From the IMG/VR virus record IMGVR_UViG_3300013132_000031, positions 1-64,000 of that record: 64,000 bases of DNA; one strand, written 5' to 3'. This DNA comes from a virus. Position numbers and translations under genes: made by a program. Below are positions 15,876-23,386 of the stretch, one piece after another (the first letter of the stretch is position 1; every line of letters starts with the position of its first letter). Under the pieces are notes generated by a model that searched no databases, was not told the DNA's origin, and was given only the letters and a program-made list of their open reading frames with translations.

Positions 15876-16941
15876 TCAATATTCTCCAGGCAGTGCCATC
15901 TCTCATGTCTTGCTCTGTGAACTGACAGTAGGCCAAATGCGCTGCCCATTCTTCAACTTCATCCATGGTGGGTATGTTGAGATCTTCAATGGCCGACACT
16001 GTCCGGCTGCACAAACTCTGCGCAGCATTGGGTCCTAGTGTTATGGCCGGTTTACCAAACAACAATGCTTCTGTGGCAGCAATGCTTGAAAATGTGATCA
16101 AACAATGTATGTCATTGCTCAGAGCCATTTCCATGGTATCTGTATTCACACGCACACTCCGACTTTGTTTGCGTCTCACAACAACTTCTCGATCAGTGTA
16201 AGCATTGATTTCTGCTTGCACTGATTCTAGCCAGGTGTCCAAATTGATGTCATAGAGATTCAGCAGCTTTTGGCTGGGAGGTGCCAACAAAATTTTACTG
16301 CCGCGAGAGAACTTCTTGGGTTGCCACCCAGTGGCTGCCAGGCGGTCTCTAGGTCGAGATATAACCGGCCCAACGTTTTGAACGTCATTGCGTGTGATAC
16401 GGTGATAGAGTTTTTTCTTGCCGTTGCCAAAATATCCAGTGTCGATGTAATAAAAATCTCGTCCTACTTCACGGCATGCGTTCATTTCTTTGCGTTTGGT
16501 TATACCACGCAACACTGCTGGGACCGCTGCACTTTGGCTCTTGGCCCATGTGGTAATTTGTCCGCCACAGCCTTGAACAAAACTTTGCAAAATAGGGTCA
16601 AACATTTGACCTTTCCTTTCATATCTATATTCACTGTCTATGGCATGTACAGTTTGGGTGTCTAATGCTTGTATTTTTTCAGTCAACACTTCCAAACTCA
16701 ATCCATAATAGTCGCCTGCTGGGTCCACACGATATTTGATTAAATCTCTGAACAGTTGTGCCAGTGCTGGTGGCACCATGTCCAGTTCATGCTGGGGCAG
16801 TGGTGCTAGTTGTTGTTCTAGTTCTAGTTCTGGTGCCACTACATCTAGTTCTTGTTCAGGCAGTGGTGCTAGTTGTTGTTCTAGTTCTGGTGCAACTACA
16901 TCTAGTTCTTGTTCAGGCAGTGGGTTTTGTTCTTGTTCCAT
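15865..16941 (-). CDS. KpsS/KpsC-like protein with repetitive N-terminus
   Basis: 358 residues. The first ~57 residues are tandem copies of a Pro/Glu/Gln/Leu unit (PLPEQELDVVAPELE). The remainder aligns by eye along its length with the + strand paralog at 12867: VLRGITKRK, DTGYFGN, RPRDRL, RGSKILL, YTDREVVVR, LITFSSIAATEALLFGKPAITLGP, AHLAYCQF, GTAWRIL. The repetitive leader is absent from the paralog and may be a flexible tether or interaction arm. It overlaps the upstream glycosyltransferase by 29 bases. Confidence 0.6.
   Translation of the reverse strand: MEQEQNPLPEQELDVVAPELEQQLAPLPEQELDVVAPELELEQQLAPLPQHELDMVPPALAQLFRDLIKYRVDPAGDYYGLSLEVLTEKIQALDTQTVHAIDSEYRYERKGQMFDPILQSFVQGCGGQITTWAKSQSAAVPAVLRGITKRKEMNACREVGRDFYYIDTGYFGNGKKKLYHRITRNDVQNVGPVISRPRDRLAATGWQPKKFSRGSKILLAPPSQKLLNLYDINLDTWLESVQAEINAYTDREVVVRRKQSRSVRVNTDTMEMALSNDIHCLITFSSIAATEALLFGKPAITLGPNAAQSLCSRTVSAIEDLNIPTMDEVEEWAAHLAYCQFTEQDMRDGTAWRILNDH
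16771..16941 (-). repeat. In-frame tandem repeats at a gene start
   Basis: About three units of 57-69 bases encoding P-L-P-[EQ]-x-E-L-D-[VM]-V-[AP]-P followed by an E/L/Q run. On the + strand the repeats read CTAGTTCTTGTTCAGGCAGT and CTAGTTGTTGTTCTAGTTCT. Unit lengths differ by extra Glu-Leu pairs, typical of slippage. Confidence 0.8.
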
Positions 16942-17626
16942 GTGATGTTCTTTGCTGACAGTAGTCAGTTAGTAGTCTTTCCTTGTGCCAATCTTCTGCA
17001 AAATCTCCTGCATTAGCAAACTCATGAAAGCAAGGTGTGCCCAAGGTATAGTGTACCAATTTGGCCAGGGGATTCCATTCATATTCGACATCCAACCAAT
17101 TCCATTCTGGGGGCAGTTCTCCAATGCGCTCATCTTCTATCCAGGAGAATCTGTGCAGTTCTGCACCTGTTGATTTCTGTACAAACTCAGGAGTTAATTT
17201 TCGATTAGGAAAACTGTTGCAGTTCCATAGTATGACACTTGACCAGTTCTTGCGTGGATAATCTTCGTTCTTTGAACCTAGATACTTTTCGGTCATGCAT
17301 GTTTTGTAATCATGCTTGACTACCATGACATCTTTGAAAGGATTTTGTAAGTTCCACAGTTTGACAATGTCGTCACGTAGGATCATGTCGCCGTCAATGA
17401 ATATGGCCCAGCCGTGGTAATCCATCAGGTGCGGTACAAGAAAGCGGCTGTAGATAAATTGATTGCTGCCGTCAGTGTGTGTTTCGTCGTAGTCCCGGAA
17501 CAAGTTCAAAGCCACAGGAACGATGGCTACTGGCCTACTGGCATGTCTAATGATTGAATTCACGCATGTGTGATATGCAATGGCTTCTCGTGGATCGTAT
17601 CCCACAAAAACAGGAATTGGTGTCAT
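16913..17626 (-). CDS. Glycosyltransferase (DxD type)
   Basis: 237 residues. PVFVGYDPREAIAYHTCVNSI is the classic start of GT8-like phage transferases, WAIFIDGDMILRDDI (about residues 71-85) holds the D-G-D metal site, and VILWNCNSF and the WNWLDVEYEW segment follow. Substrate unknown. It overlaps the cytidylyltransferase-cupin gene by 4 bases and the KpsS-like gene by 29, so it is part of one translational unit of the glycan cluster. Confidence 0.78.
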   Translation of the reverse strand: MTPIPVFVGYDPREAIAYHTCVNSIIRHASRPVAIVPVALNLFRDYDETHTDGSNQFIYSRFLVPHLMDYHGWAIFIDGDMILRDDIVKLWNLQNPFKDVMVVKHDYKTCMTEKYLGSKNEDYPRKNWSSVILWNCNSFPNRKLTPEFVQKSTGAELHRFSWIEDERIGELPPEWNWLDVEYEWNPLAKLVHYTLGTPCFHEFANAGDFAEDWHKERLLTDYCQQRTSHGTRTKPTA

Positions 17627-18390
17627 TTTTTACGTTCTATGTCATCTTCAACACAGCGGTCACCGTATTGTATTTCAATCAACTTCAAGGGTTGATCAGT
17701 TTCGTTGCACAGTTGATGCCACTCATTGACTTTGATAAATGTATGCTCATGCATGGTCAGTTGGCATTTGACTTCTTGATCAGTTGATGCTTCATCTAGT
17801 GTGTACACTGTGGCTTCGCCTTCAGCCACAAACCAAAACTCTGCACGACTGTCGTGTCGTTGCATGCTTAGGCATGTCTTGGGCATCACAGTGAGTTCTT
17901 TGAGTTTGGTGTTGGCGCCTACTTCGTGCAGCACACGATAGTATCCCCAGGCACGATCAGTTCGGGGTGTTTTCCACTCTGTCAGTATCCATGAACTTGA
18001 ATTCATTTTGTTCTCGCCACCAACACCAAATTGAAAGTCCACATCATCAATCACCATTTCTGGAATGTTGTCAGCAGTGCGATCACCACCATTGGCAAAG
18101 ATAAACTTGGTTCTAGGCACAGTGTAGTATGTGCGAGCAACACGTATGGCATCAATAGCAGTGTTGTCTGAGTCGTCAAACTCAATCACACGATCTACCA
18201 TGCGTAGGTTGTCAATAATGGCTCGGCGTTCGCTCATGGGCATGAATGGTCGCCCTTTTTTTCGTGTGAGCCAGGCGTCAGAGTTGATGCCTACCACAAG
18301 CCTATCTCCCAAGGCTCGAGCTGCTTCAAAGTAGGCTATATGCCCAGAATGTAGCGGATCAAAGCCGCCGGTGACAATTACTATTTTCAT
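17623..18390 (-). CDS. Cytidylyltransferase-cupin fusion
   Basis: 255 residues. Residues 1-125 are a nucleotidyltransferase of the cytidylyltransferase-like family: GFDPLHSGH (9-17, the H-x-G-H-type site), GINSD, and MSERRAII (about 52-59, the I-S-x-E-R equivalent). Residues about 145-250 form a cupin like the C-terminal domain of mannose-6-phosphate isomerase type II: RAWGYYRVL, KELTVMPKTCLSMQRHDSRAEFWFVAEGEATVY, HEHTFIKVNEWHQLCN. It may activate a sugar phosphate for the transferases next door. Confidence 0.75.
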   Translation of the reverse strand: MKIVIVTGGFDPLHSGHIAYFEAARALGDRLVVGINSDAWLTRKKGRPFMPMSERRAIIDNLRMVDRVIEFDDSDNTAIDAIRVARTYYTVPRTKFIFANGGDRTADNIPEMVIDDVDFQFGVGGENKMNSSSWILTEWKTPRTDRAWGYYRVLHEVGANTKLKELTVMPKTCLSMQRHDSRAEFWFVAEGEATVYTLDEASTDQEVKCQLTMHEHTFIKVNEWHQLCNETDQPLKLIEIQYGDRCVEDDIERKK

Positions 18391-18398
18391 GTGGGTAT

Positions 18399-18512
18399 TT
18401 AACTCTCATGATGCACACACCACCAAAAAGCCACCCAGGCTTCAAAAAAGAACAGCAGCAGAAAGATTTCCATTTCTGCTAAATCTCGCTGCCAGCGTTC
18501 TTCATCCGTCAT
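18399..18512 (-). CDS. 37-residue membrane protein
   Basis: ATG at 18512, TAA at 18399-18401. The N-terminal 14 residues are charged (MTDEERWQRDLAEM), then about 20 strongly hydrophobic and aromatic residues (F-L-L-L-F-F-F ... W-V-A-F-W-W), then a short polar tail with two His. This is a plausible single-pass membrane protein between a methyltransferase and the cytidylyltransferase fusion, filling an otherwise empty 120-base gap. No strong Shine-Dalgarno is seen; it may be translated by coupling. Function unknown. Confidence 0.5.
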   Translation of the reverse strand: MTDEERWQRDLAEMEIFLLLFFFEAWVAFWWCVHHES

Positions 18513-18513
18513 T

Positions 18514-19167
18514 TTAAGTTAGTTTTATTTCCACTGTGGCTCTTTTTTTGCCGCCAGCATGTGACACTACATCAACAACTTCAAACCCATCCACACCTAT
18601 GAAATTAGTTTTGGTGCCTTTGCATCGTATGTCCAATATAATGCGGGTGTTTTCGTGCGAATGCTTTTTCATTAGATCAATATAGGTCTTTACAGGATAG
18701 TGATGTCCACAGCTGAGCCAAGATGTGATCAAATCAAATTTACAATTTTCATCAATATTGATGTTGTTGGCATCAACCAGGTGATAATTTTTTGTGCCAA
18801 GTTCTTGCAGTTTGGCATCTAAAAAGTCAAAAGTGTGATAAAAATACAGATCATCTGCGGTGGTATTCCACTTGCCGTAGGAGGCTGTGTTGGACTTGTC
18901 AACGTTGTGTTTTTGATTACCGTCCAACAGCCATAACTCTGTGCCGTACTTTTCCCCAAACCAGCGTGATTCGTGAGCAAATCCGCAACCAATGTCCAAC
19001 AACTTGCCAATGGGTTGAGACAAATAAGAATCAACCAACTCGAAGTTGGCTCGTTTTTTGGCAGTGTATCTTTCTGTGGTCCATTTTCCTGACCATTGTG
19101 CAGAGTCGTGTGCGCCTTTGTCTGGATTGTCTACGTAATTGTTCAAAGGATCTTTTGTTTGAGTCAT
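18514..19167 (-). CDS. SAM-dependent methyltransferase-like protein
   Basis: 217 residues. PIGKLLDIGCGFAHESRWFGEKYGTELWLLDG (about residues 51-82) holds motif I and the acidic strand-2 end. DLITSWLSCGHHYPVKTY resembles motif IV of class I methyltransferases. An ACTAAATA late-promoter-like box lies 10 bases upstream of ATG 19167. Substrate unknown; it closes the glycan cluster next to uvsY. Confidence 0.7.
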   Translation of the reverse strand: MTQTKDPLNNYVDNPDKGAHDSAQWSGKWTTERYTAKKRANFELVDSYLSQPIGKLLDIGCGFAHESRWFGEKYGTELWLLDGNQKHNVDKSNTASYGKWNTTADDLYFYHTFDFLDAKLQELGTKNYHLVDANNINIDENCKFDLITSWLSCGHHYPVKTYIDLMKKHSHENTRIILDIRCKGTKTNFIGVDGFEVVDVVSHAGGKKRATVEIKLT

Positions 19168-19185
19168 AATAATATATTTAGTTTA

Positions 19186-19638
19186 TCAAACCGTTATATC
19201 TTCCATGCCTGCTGTGCGCAGTCGAACCACGTGACCCATTTGCCACTGCTTGGTATCCAGGCCCTTCATGATACCCAGCCAACGATTGCGTAACAGTGCC
19301 ACTTCGTTGATGATGGTTTCAAAGTCCACAACTTCTTCTTCACCGTCCACATACTTTTCAGCATCACGTGCTGTCAAGGCACGAGCATAACCTTCCAGAT
19401 ACTTCTTGAAATGTCGGGTACGTATCTTTCTCAGTTGAATGTTGAGGTAGTTCAACACAGCTTCAATCTCTTGTAGCTGGTTGAACCTGTGCTCAGTTAT
19501 GCCTGGTAAGGCTGTGATGTTTTTTTCTACCAGGCCGCCAATTCGGCAGTCACGTTTGGCATCCGTGATTTCTGACTCAAAATGTGCAATGAAGTCAGGT
19601 ATGTTGCCAAGGTCTGCTACAACTTTGCTATACCACAT
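19186..19638 (-). CDS. uvsY: Recombination mediator UvsY
   Basis: 150 residues, near T4 UvsY (137). Recognised by the cyanophage-type pattern ARALTARDAEKYVDGEEEVVDF followed by NEVALLRNRWLGIMKGLDTKQWQMGHVVRLRTAGMED at residues 84-146. UvsY helps UvsX replace gp32 on single-stranded DNA during strand invasion. Here it is separated from uvsX by a radical SAM gene and an acidic small gene. It overlaps the radical SAM gene by 11 bases. Confidence 0.8.
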   Translation of the reverse strand: MWYSKVVADLGNIPDFIAHFESEITDAKRDCRIGGLVEKNITALPGITEHRFNQLQEIEAVLNYLNIQLRKIRTRHFKKYLEGYARALTARDAEKYVDGEEEVVDFETIINEVALLRNRWLGIMKGLDTKQWQMGHVVRLRTAGMEDITV

Positions 19639-20869
19639 ATTTTTTATATTCCGTTAGCCAGGGAAACAACGTCGGCCAATGTGTGCCACGCCTGCGATCT
19701 TTTTCGTCAAGAAAATCCAATAACTTAACTACTTCTTTAACATCTATGGTTGATTTTGTAACTTTAGAAGCTATACTGGCCATGTAATTGTAAGTAGTTT
19801 TATCCTCATCAGACACTTGAGGCATTAAATTTAGGATTTGATCAAAATCATCTTTGAATTGATCGCCGCCCAGTACACCTGGTTCAAAATAACTTGGTCC
19901 CGGTGATGCTATGCTAAAATGTTGATGAACTGGACGTGTGCCGTTCCATTCTTTTATTTTTGCTAGCAACTCAGGCATGGTTTTAATAGTTAGTCCAGTA
20001 ATAGTCTGATTGATACTGAGATACAACCATTTGTTGTTAAGTAGTATTTCAAAGTTTTTTTGCCATTGATGTAGTTGAAGTCCCCAACGCACATATTCTT
20101 GTTGAGGTCCCCAACAATCTATACTGCATGTTACGTCAATTTTTTTTATTTTTTTTGTTAGTATCAATTTTTTAAATCGATCAATAAACATACATAACCT
20201 ATCAGTTCCAACCATGAGATTGGTCACAATATACAATTCACAATCAGGATTGGGATATTGTTCTATCATGTCTAACAATTTTTCAAATTCTTTTTGATAC
20301 AACGGTTCGCCACCTAACGCACCAAACCTTTTGAGTTTTGGAAATCCAGTAACAAACCACTGCCAAAAATAAGGAGTTAGATCTTTGTGATGAGTTTCTA
20401 CTTTTGTAAGCTGTAAATCGCCTTTGATAAACGTACCAAATTTTTGATTTTCGTTGTTGATAACAGAACTCAAATATGGCGAACAATACAAGCAACCTAA
20501 ATTACAAGTGTTGTCAAAAAACACTTCTACTATGGTTGGAGAAACTACCAATGCAGTAGCATCACTGTCCAGTTCGGGTGGCACCTGATTAGGAATGTCA
20601 AGGTGCCTTAGTCTGTCGCTAAACCCACCAGCTTTTTCAAGATTTTTGCAGTAAGAACAACTTTTTTCAGGCCATAATCCTTGTAGCATTCTTCTACGAT
20701 CATCTAACACAACTTCAGTATTATGAAAGTTGTTAAAATTTTCAGGTGTCAATGCAGTTTCGGCAGTGCGATGACAGGTCATTGACACTCCACCATCTAA
20801 ATATAATGTTGTCCAATTCCATTTTAGTTGACATGCAGTAGCAGTCCTAATAGGAAAAAACTTTTGCAT
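19628..20869 (-). CDS. Radical SAM protein
   Basis: 413 residues. The 4Fe-4S site CNLGCLYC is at residues 122-129 and is followed by GALGGEPLYQKEF (GGE motif). Extra cysteines upstream (C32, C71, C74) could bind an auxiliary cluster, as in twitch/SPASM enzymes. Substrate unknown. The gene is A+T rich and sits between uvsY and the uvsX side of the recombination operon, which argues for later insertion. Related enzymes are at 28626, 30292 and 47312. Confidence 0.85.
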   Translation of the reverse strand: MQKFFPIRTATACQLKWNWTTLYLDGGVSMTCHRTAETALTPENFNNFHNTEVVLDDRRRMLQGLWPEKSCSYCKNLEKAGGFSDRLRHLDIPNQVPPELDSDATALVVSPTIVEVFFDNTCNLGCLYCSPYLSSVINNENQKFGTFIKGDLQLTKVETHHKDLTPYFWQWFVTGFPKLKRFGALGGEPLYQKEFEKLLDMIEQYPNPDCELYIVTNLMVGTDRLCMFIDRFKKLILTKKIKKIDVTCSIDCWGPQQEYVRWGLQLHQWQKNFEILLNNKWLYLSINQTITGLTIKTMPELLAKIKEWNGTRPVHQHFSIASPGPSYFEPGVLGGDQFKDDFDQILNLMPQVSDEDKTTYNYMASIASKVTKSTIDVKEVVKLLDFLDEKDRRRGTHWPTLFPWLTEYKKYVV

Positions 20870-21135
20870 TAGTAATCATCTTCTTTGTTGTAGTTGTCCT
20901 CATCATCAAACTCTTCTTCTTCCTCTTCTTCTGCATAGTCTTTGTCATTGTCAAGATATGCGGCCAAGGCTTTTTTGATGTCTGAATCACCTTTGAAGGC
21001 TTCCCGGATTTCTTCAACGTCATGGTCATGATCAATCAGGATGGCCACAATGCTTTCGGCAGCGTCTATACGATCTACCACATTGACATATCTTTTTAGT
21101 TCGCCCCAAATTTCGCTTGCTACTTCTGCTGACAT
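20869..21135 (-). CDS. Small protein with acidic tail, next to uvsX
   Basis: 88 residues. A helical domain (AEVASEIWGELKRYVNVVD, about residues 3-60) is followed by a long Asp/Glu run with Tyr (residues 66-88). Acidic tails can mimic DNA or bind basic proteins, and gp32 itself has one, but no specific role is known. Its stop and the next start overlap by one base (20869), and it follows uvsX by one base. Confidence 0.7.
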   Translation of the reverse strand: MSAEVASEIWGELKRYVNVVDRIDAAESIVAILIDHDHDVEEIREAFKGDSDIKKALAAYLDNDKDYAEEEEEEEFDDEDNYNKEDDY

Positions 21136-21136
21136 T

Positions 21137-22192
21137 TTATTCCTCCACAGCGTCGGCTGTACTTACCTCGGCCTTTTGATTGCCAAAATCTGCCATCACA
21201 CGGTCCAAGCACCCGTCTTCATTTGACTCCCAGGCCTTGCGAAACTGCTTGATGATTTCGCCATCGCTGGTGGTAAAAGTCAATCTGTTGCCGTCTTTTT
21301 TCAGCATGCCTTTTTTCTCAGCCAGGTCCACCAGGCCTGAGTAGGGATTCATGCCTGTTTCATAGGGAATTTTGACCTGCACACCTTCAAAGGGTTTGGC
21401 ATAGCGTGTTTTCATGACCTTGCAGGCACTGCGTATGCCCATGACTTCCGACACTTTGTTGCCGTCCTCGTCCTCTTTGAGTTTGAGTTTTTTCATGGCC
21501 ACCACAATCGAACTGGCATAGATAAAGCCTTGCCCACCACTGATCTTGTCATCGGGGTCAAACATGTCCTGGCTGGCATAAGTGTGATTGGTACAAACCA
21601 AGCCCACATTGTAGGAGCCAAACATGTTCACACAGTTACGAACCAAGGCTGTCAGTGCTTTGGGTTTGCGACCCAGATCGCCCTTCATCTCGCCAGCATC
21701 AAACTGGTTCACATCAGTGGGAGTCAACAACATGCCCAGTGAGTCAATCACAAACATGACCTTGGGACGTTCGCCATCGGGCAAGGCCTTGTAGTCGCTC
21801 ATGAATGTACTAATGGTCTTGGCCACGTCGTCAATCATGGCCATGCTCAATTTCAGCAATTTGCTTTCTGATGTATCTACACCCAAGGCCCGGAGCCAAT
21901 CTTCATCCAAGGCATTTTCCGAATCAATCAGCACCACAAAAATGCCTTGCTCTTGTGCGTTCTTGATGATGTTGCCTGAACAGATGTAACTTTTACCTGC
22001 TCCAGACTCACCAGCAAACACAGTGACCTTGCCCAAGGGAATGCCACGATTGAAATCGCCAGAGATCAAATAGTTCAAGGCATAGTTACCTGTAGAGATC
22101 CAGTCTGTGGGATCATTGAAGCCAATTGACAATCCGTCAATGCTTTTTGTTATTTCTTTACGGAATTTGGAAACGTCGAAAGGTTTTCCCAT
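21137..22192 (-). CDS. uvsX: RecA-like recombinase UvsX
   Basis: 351 residues (T4 UvsX is 391). Walker A GESGAGKS at 61-68; Walker B VMFVIDSLGML near 145-155; a Lys-rich loop and ACKVMKTRYAKPFEG follow. UvsX forms the presynaptic filament on single-stranded DNA and drives recombination-dependent replication. It lies directly downstream of gp32 with a strong RNA hairpin between them, and upstream of the acidic small gene, the radical SAM gene and uvsY. Confidence 0.95.
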   Translation of the reverse strand: MGKPFDVSKFRKEITKSIDGLSIGFNDPTDWISTGNYALNYLISGDFNRGIPLGKVTVFAGESGAGKSYICSGNIIKNAQEQGIFVVLIDSENALDEDWLRALGVDTSESKLLKLSMAMIDDVAKTISTFMSDYKALPDGERPKVMFVIDSLGMLLTPTDVNQFDAGEMKGDLGRKPKALTALVRNCVNMFGSYNVGLVCTNHTYASQDMFDPDDKISGGQGFIYASSIVVAMKKLKLKEDEDGNKVSEVMGIRSACKVMKTRYAKPFEGVQVKIPYETGMNPYSGLVDLAEKKGMLKKDGNRLTFTTSDGEIIKQFRKAWESNEDGCLDRVMADFGNQKAEVSTADAVEE

Positions 22193-22217
22193 GTATCACC
22201 TATGATAATAATTTGAG

Positions 22218-22242
22218 ACACAGAGGGAGCACCCCTCTGTGT
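22218..22242 (-). terminator. Strong RNA hairpin between gp32 and uvsX
   Basis: Perfect 10-base inverted repeat ACACAGAGGG/CCCTCTGTGT with a 5-base loop. No T-run follows it leftward, so it is not a standard terminator; partial attenuation, mRNA 3'-end protection for gp32 or processing are more likely. Confidence 0.6.
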
Positions 22243-22254
22243 GATTGCTGTCAA

Positions 22255-23250
22255 TTACTTGGCTTGACGGCTACGGATCATGGCCAGGATGTCCTGGGCA
22301 TTTTGACCTGAAGCGGCAGGCCGGGCCACAGGGGCTGATGCTGCAGGAGTGTCGTCCTCGTCAAAGTCGCTGACCGGTGCAGGTGCTGCCACTTTGAGTG
22401 CAGGCCGGGCTGCTGGTGCAGGAGTGTCCTCATCCGCATGTGCGGCTCCGGCACCACCAGGTGCTTGCACACCAGCAGGACGGAAGTATTGACCCCAACG
22501 TTCTGTGTCGTATGGTTGTCCATCCACTGATGCCTCAAACATCTCTTTGATCACCTTCAACTCAACGTCGCCTGGTTTCTTGGGCAGGAATGTGCTCAAG
22601 TCAAATGCACCATGTGTGGCAATTGCAGCCTGTTCTGCTTCTGTGAGTGCTGACTCTTTACGTGCCCACTTTGAAGTTGAGTAGTCAGCGTAGCCACCTT
22701 TGGCAGTTTTGGTGACGCGGAAGTCCAGGCCACGCAGGGTGTCTGTGGGCATTTCTTCCAGTTCAGGATCCATCAATGCGCCCTTGATAGTGGCAAAGAT
22801 TTGTGGTCCAATGATGAAACGTCTGATGGGGTTTTCTGGAGCCTTGTCGTCGGCCAAGGGATTCTCACGCACAAAGCCTTGGAAAATGTAACTGCGTTTC
22901 TTCCAGTATTTGCGACCCATTTCTTCAAGGCTCTTGTCCTTGAACCAGGTGCGTACTTCGGCCAAAATCGGACATGCTTCGTTCCACATTTCCACACAGG
23001 GTACTTGTACGTAGACCTGTTTGGATTCCATTTCACCTCGGATGCCAGCGAAAGGCAGCCGAATCATCTGTCGTTCTTGCCAGAAAAATGTGTTTTTGGT
23101 GTTTGCGTCGGGAAGGAATCGCAGTGTTGCACTTTGCCCTTCTTCCATGTTCCAGTGTGGGTAGATCGAATTGTCTCCACCTGTTTGTCCGCCGCCTTTG
23201 TTGCTTTCTGCTGCCTGTAGTCTTGCTCTAATCTCCGCCAATGATGCCAT
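22255..23250 (-). CDS. 32: Single-stranded DNA-binding protein gp32
   Basis: 331 residues. N-terminal basic cooperativity segment (MASLAEIRARLQAAESNKG), then an OB-fold core with VPCVEMWNEACPI and WFKDKSLEEMGRKYWKKRSYIFQGFV that matches aquatic T4-like gp32, and a long Ala/Pro/Asp tail ending in QDILAMIRSRQ. gp32 coats replication intermediates and contacts UvsX, UvsY and polymerase. A cysteine pair is visible, but the full T4 zinc motif is not. A TTAAAGGAGAA ribosome site precedes ATG 23250. Confidence 0.92.
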   Translation of the reverse strand: MASLAEIRARLQAAESNKGGGQTGGDNSIYPHWNMEEGQSATLRFLPDANTKNTFFWQERQMIRLPFAGIRGEMESKQVYVQVPCVEMWNEACPILAEVRTWFKDKSLEEMGRKYWKKRSYIFQGFVRENPLADDKAPENPIRRFIIGPQIFATIKGALMDPELEEMPTDTLRGLDFRVTKTAKGGYADYSTSKWARKESALTEAEQAAIATHGAFDLSTFLPKKPGDVELKVIKEMFEASVDGQPYDTERWGQYFRPAGVQAPGGAGAAHADEDTPAPAARPALKVAAPAPVSDFDEDDTPAASAPVARPAASGQNAQDILAMIRSRQAK

Positions 23251-23266
23251 AGTTTTTCTCCTTTAA

Positions 23267-23315
23267 GTTGCCTATGTATGTTGCCTATCTAATGTTTAGA
23301 TCTTTTGTTGCCTGT
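23267..23315 (-). repeat. Three direct repeats in the gp32 mRNA leader
   Basis: GTTGCCTAT (23267-23275), GTTGCCTAT (23280-23288) and GTTGCCTGT (23307-23315) on the + strand, i.e. three AGGCAAC boxes in the mRNA just before the ribosome site. T4 gp32 represses its own translation by binding a structured and repetitive leader, so these are candidate operator elements. Confidence 0.6.
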
Positions 23316-23326
23316 GCCACAAAAGA

Positions 23327-23361
23327 AAAAGCGCAAACACTAGAGTAGTATATGCGCTTTT
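23327..23361 (-). terminator. Intrinsic terminator upstream of gp32
   Basis: Nine-base perfect stem AAAAGCGCA/TGCGCTTTT with a 17-base loop, followed leftward by a T-rich tract. It would end the transcript of the large modular protein gene (stop at 23387). The gp32 -10 box lies inside its loop. Confidence 0.7.
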
Positions 23362-23375
23362 GTCTACTGTGTCAA
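23347..23375 (-). promoter_or_regulatory. Sigma-70 promoter for gp32
   Basis: -35 TTGACA (23370-23375, full consensus), 17-base spacer, -10 TATACT (23347-23352). A CATAAATA box at 23378-23385 just upstream is one base from the T4 late consensus, so gp32 may be transcribed both early and late, as in T4. Confidence 0.8.
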
Positions 23376-23386
23376 GAGTATTTATG

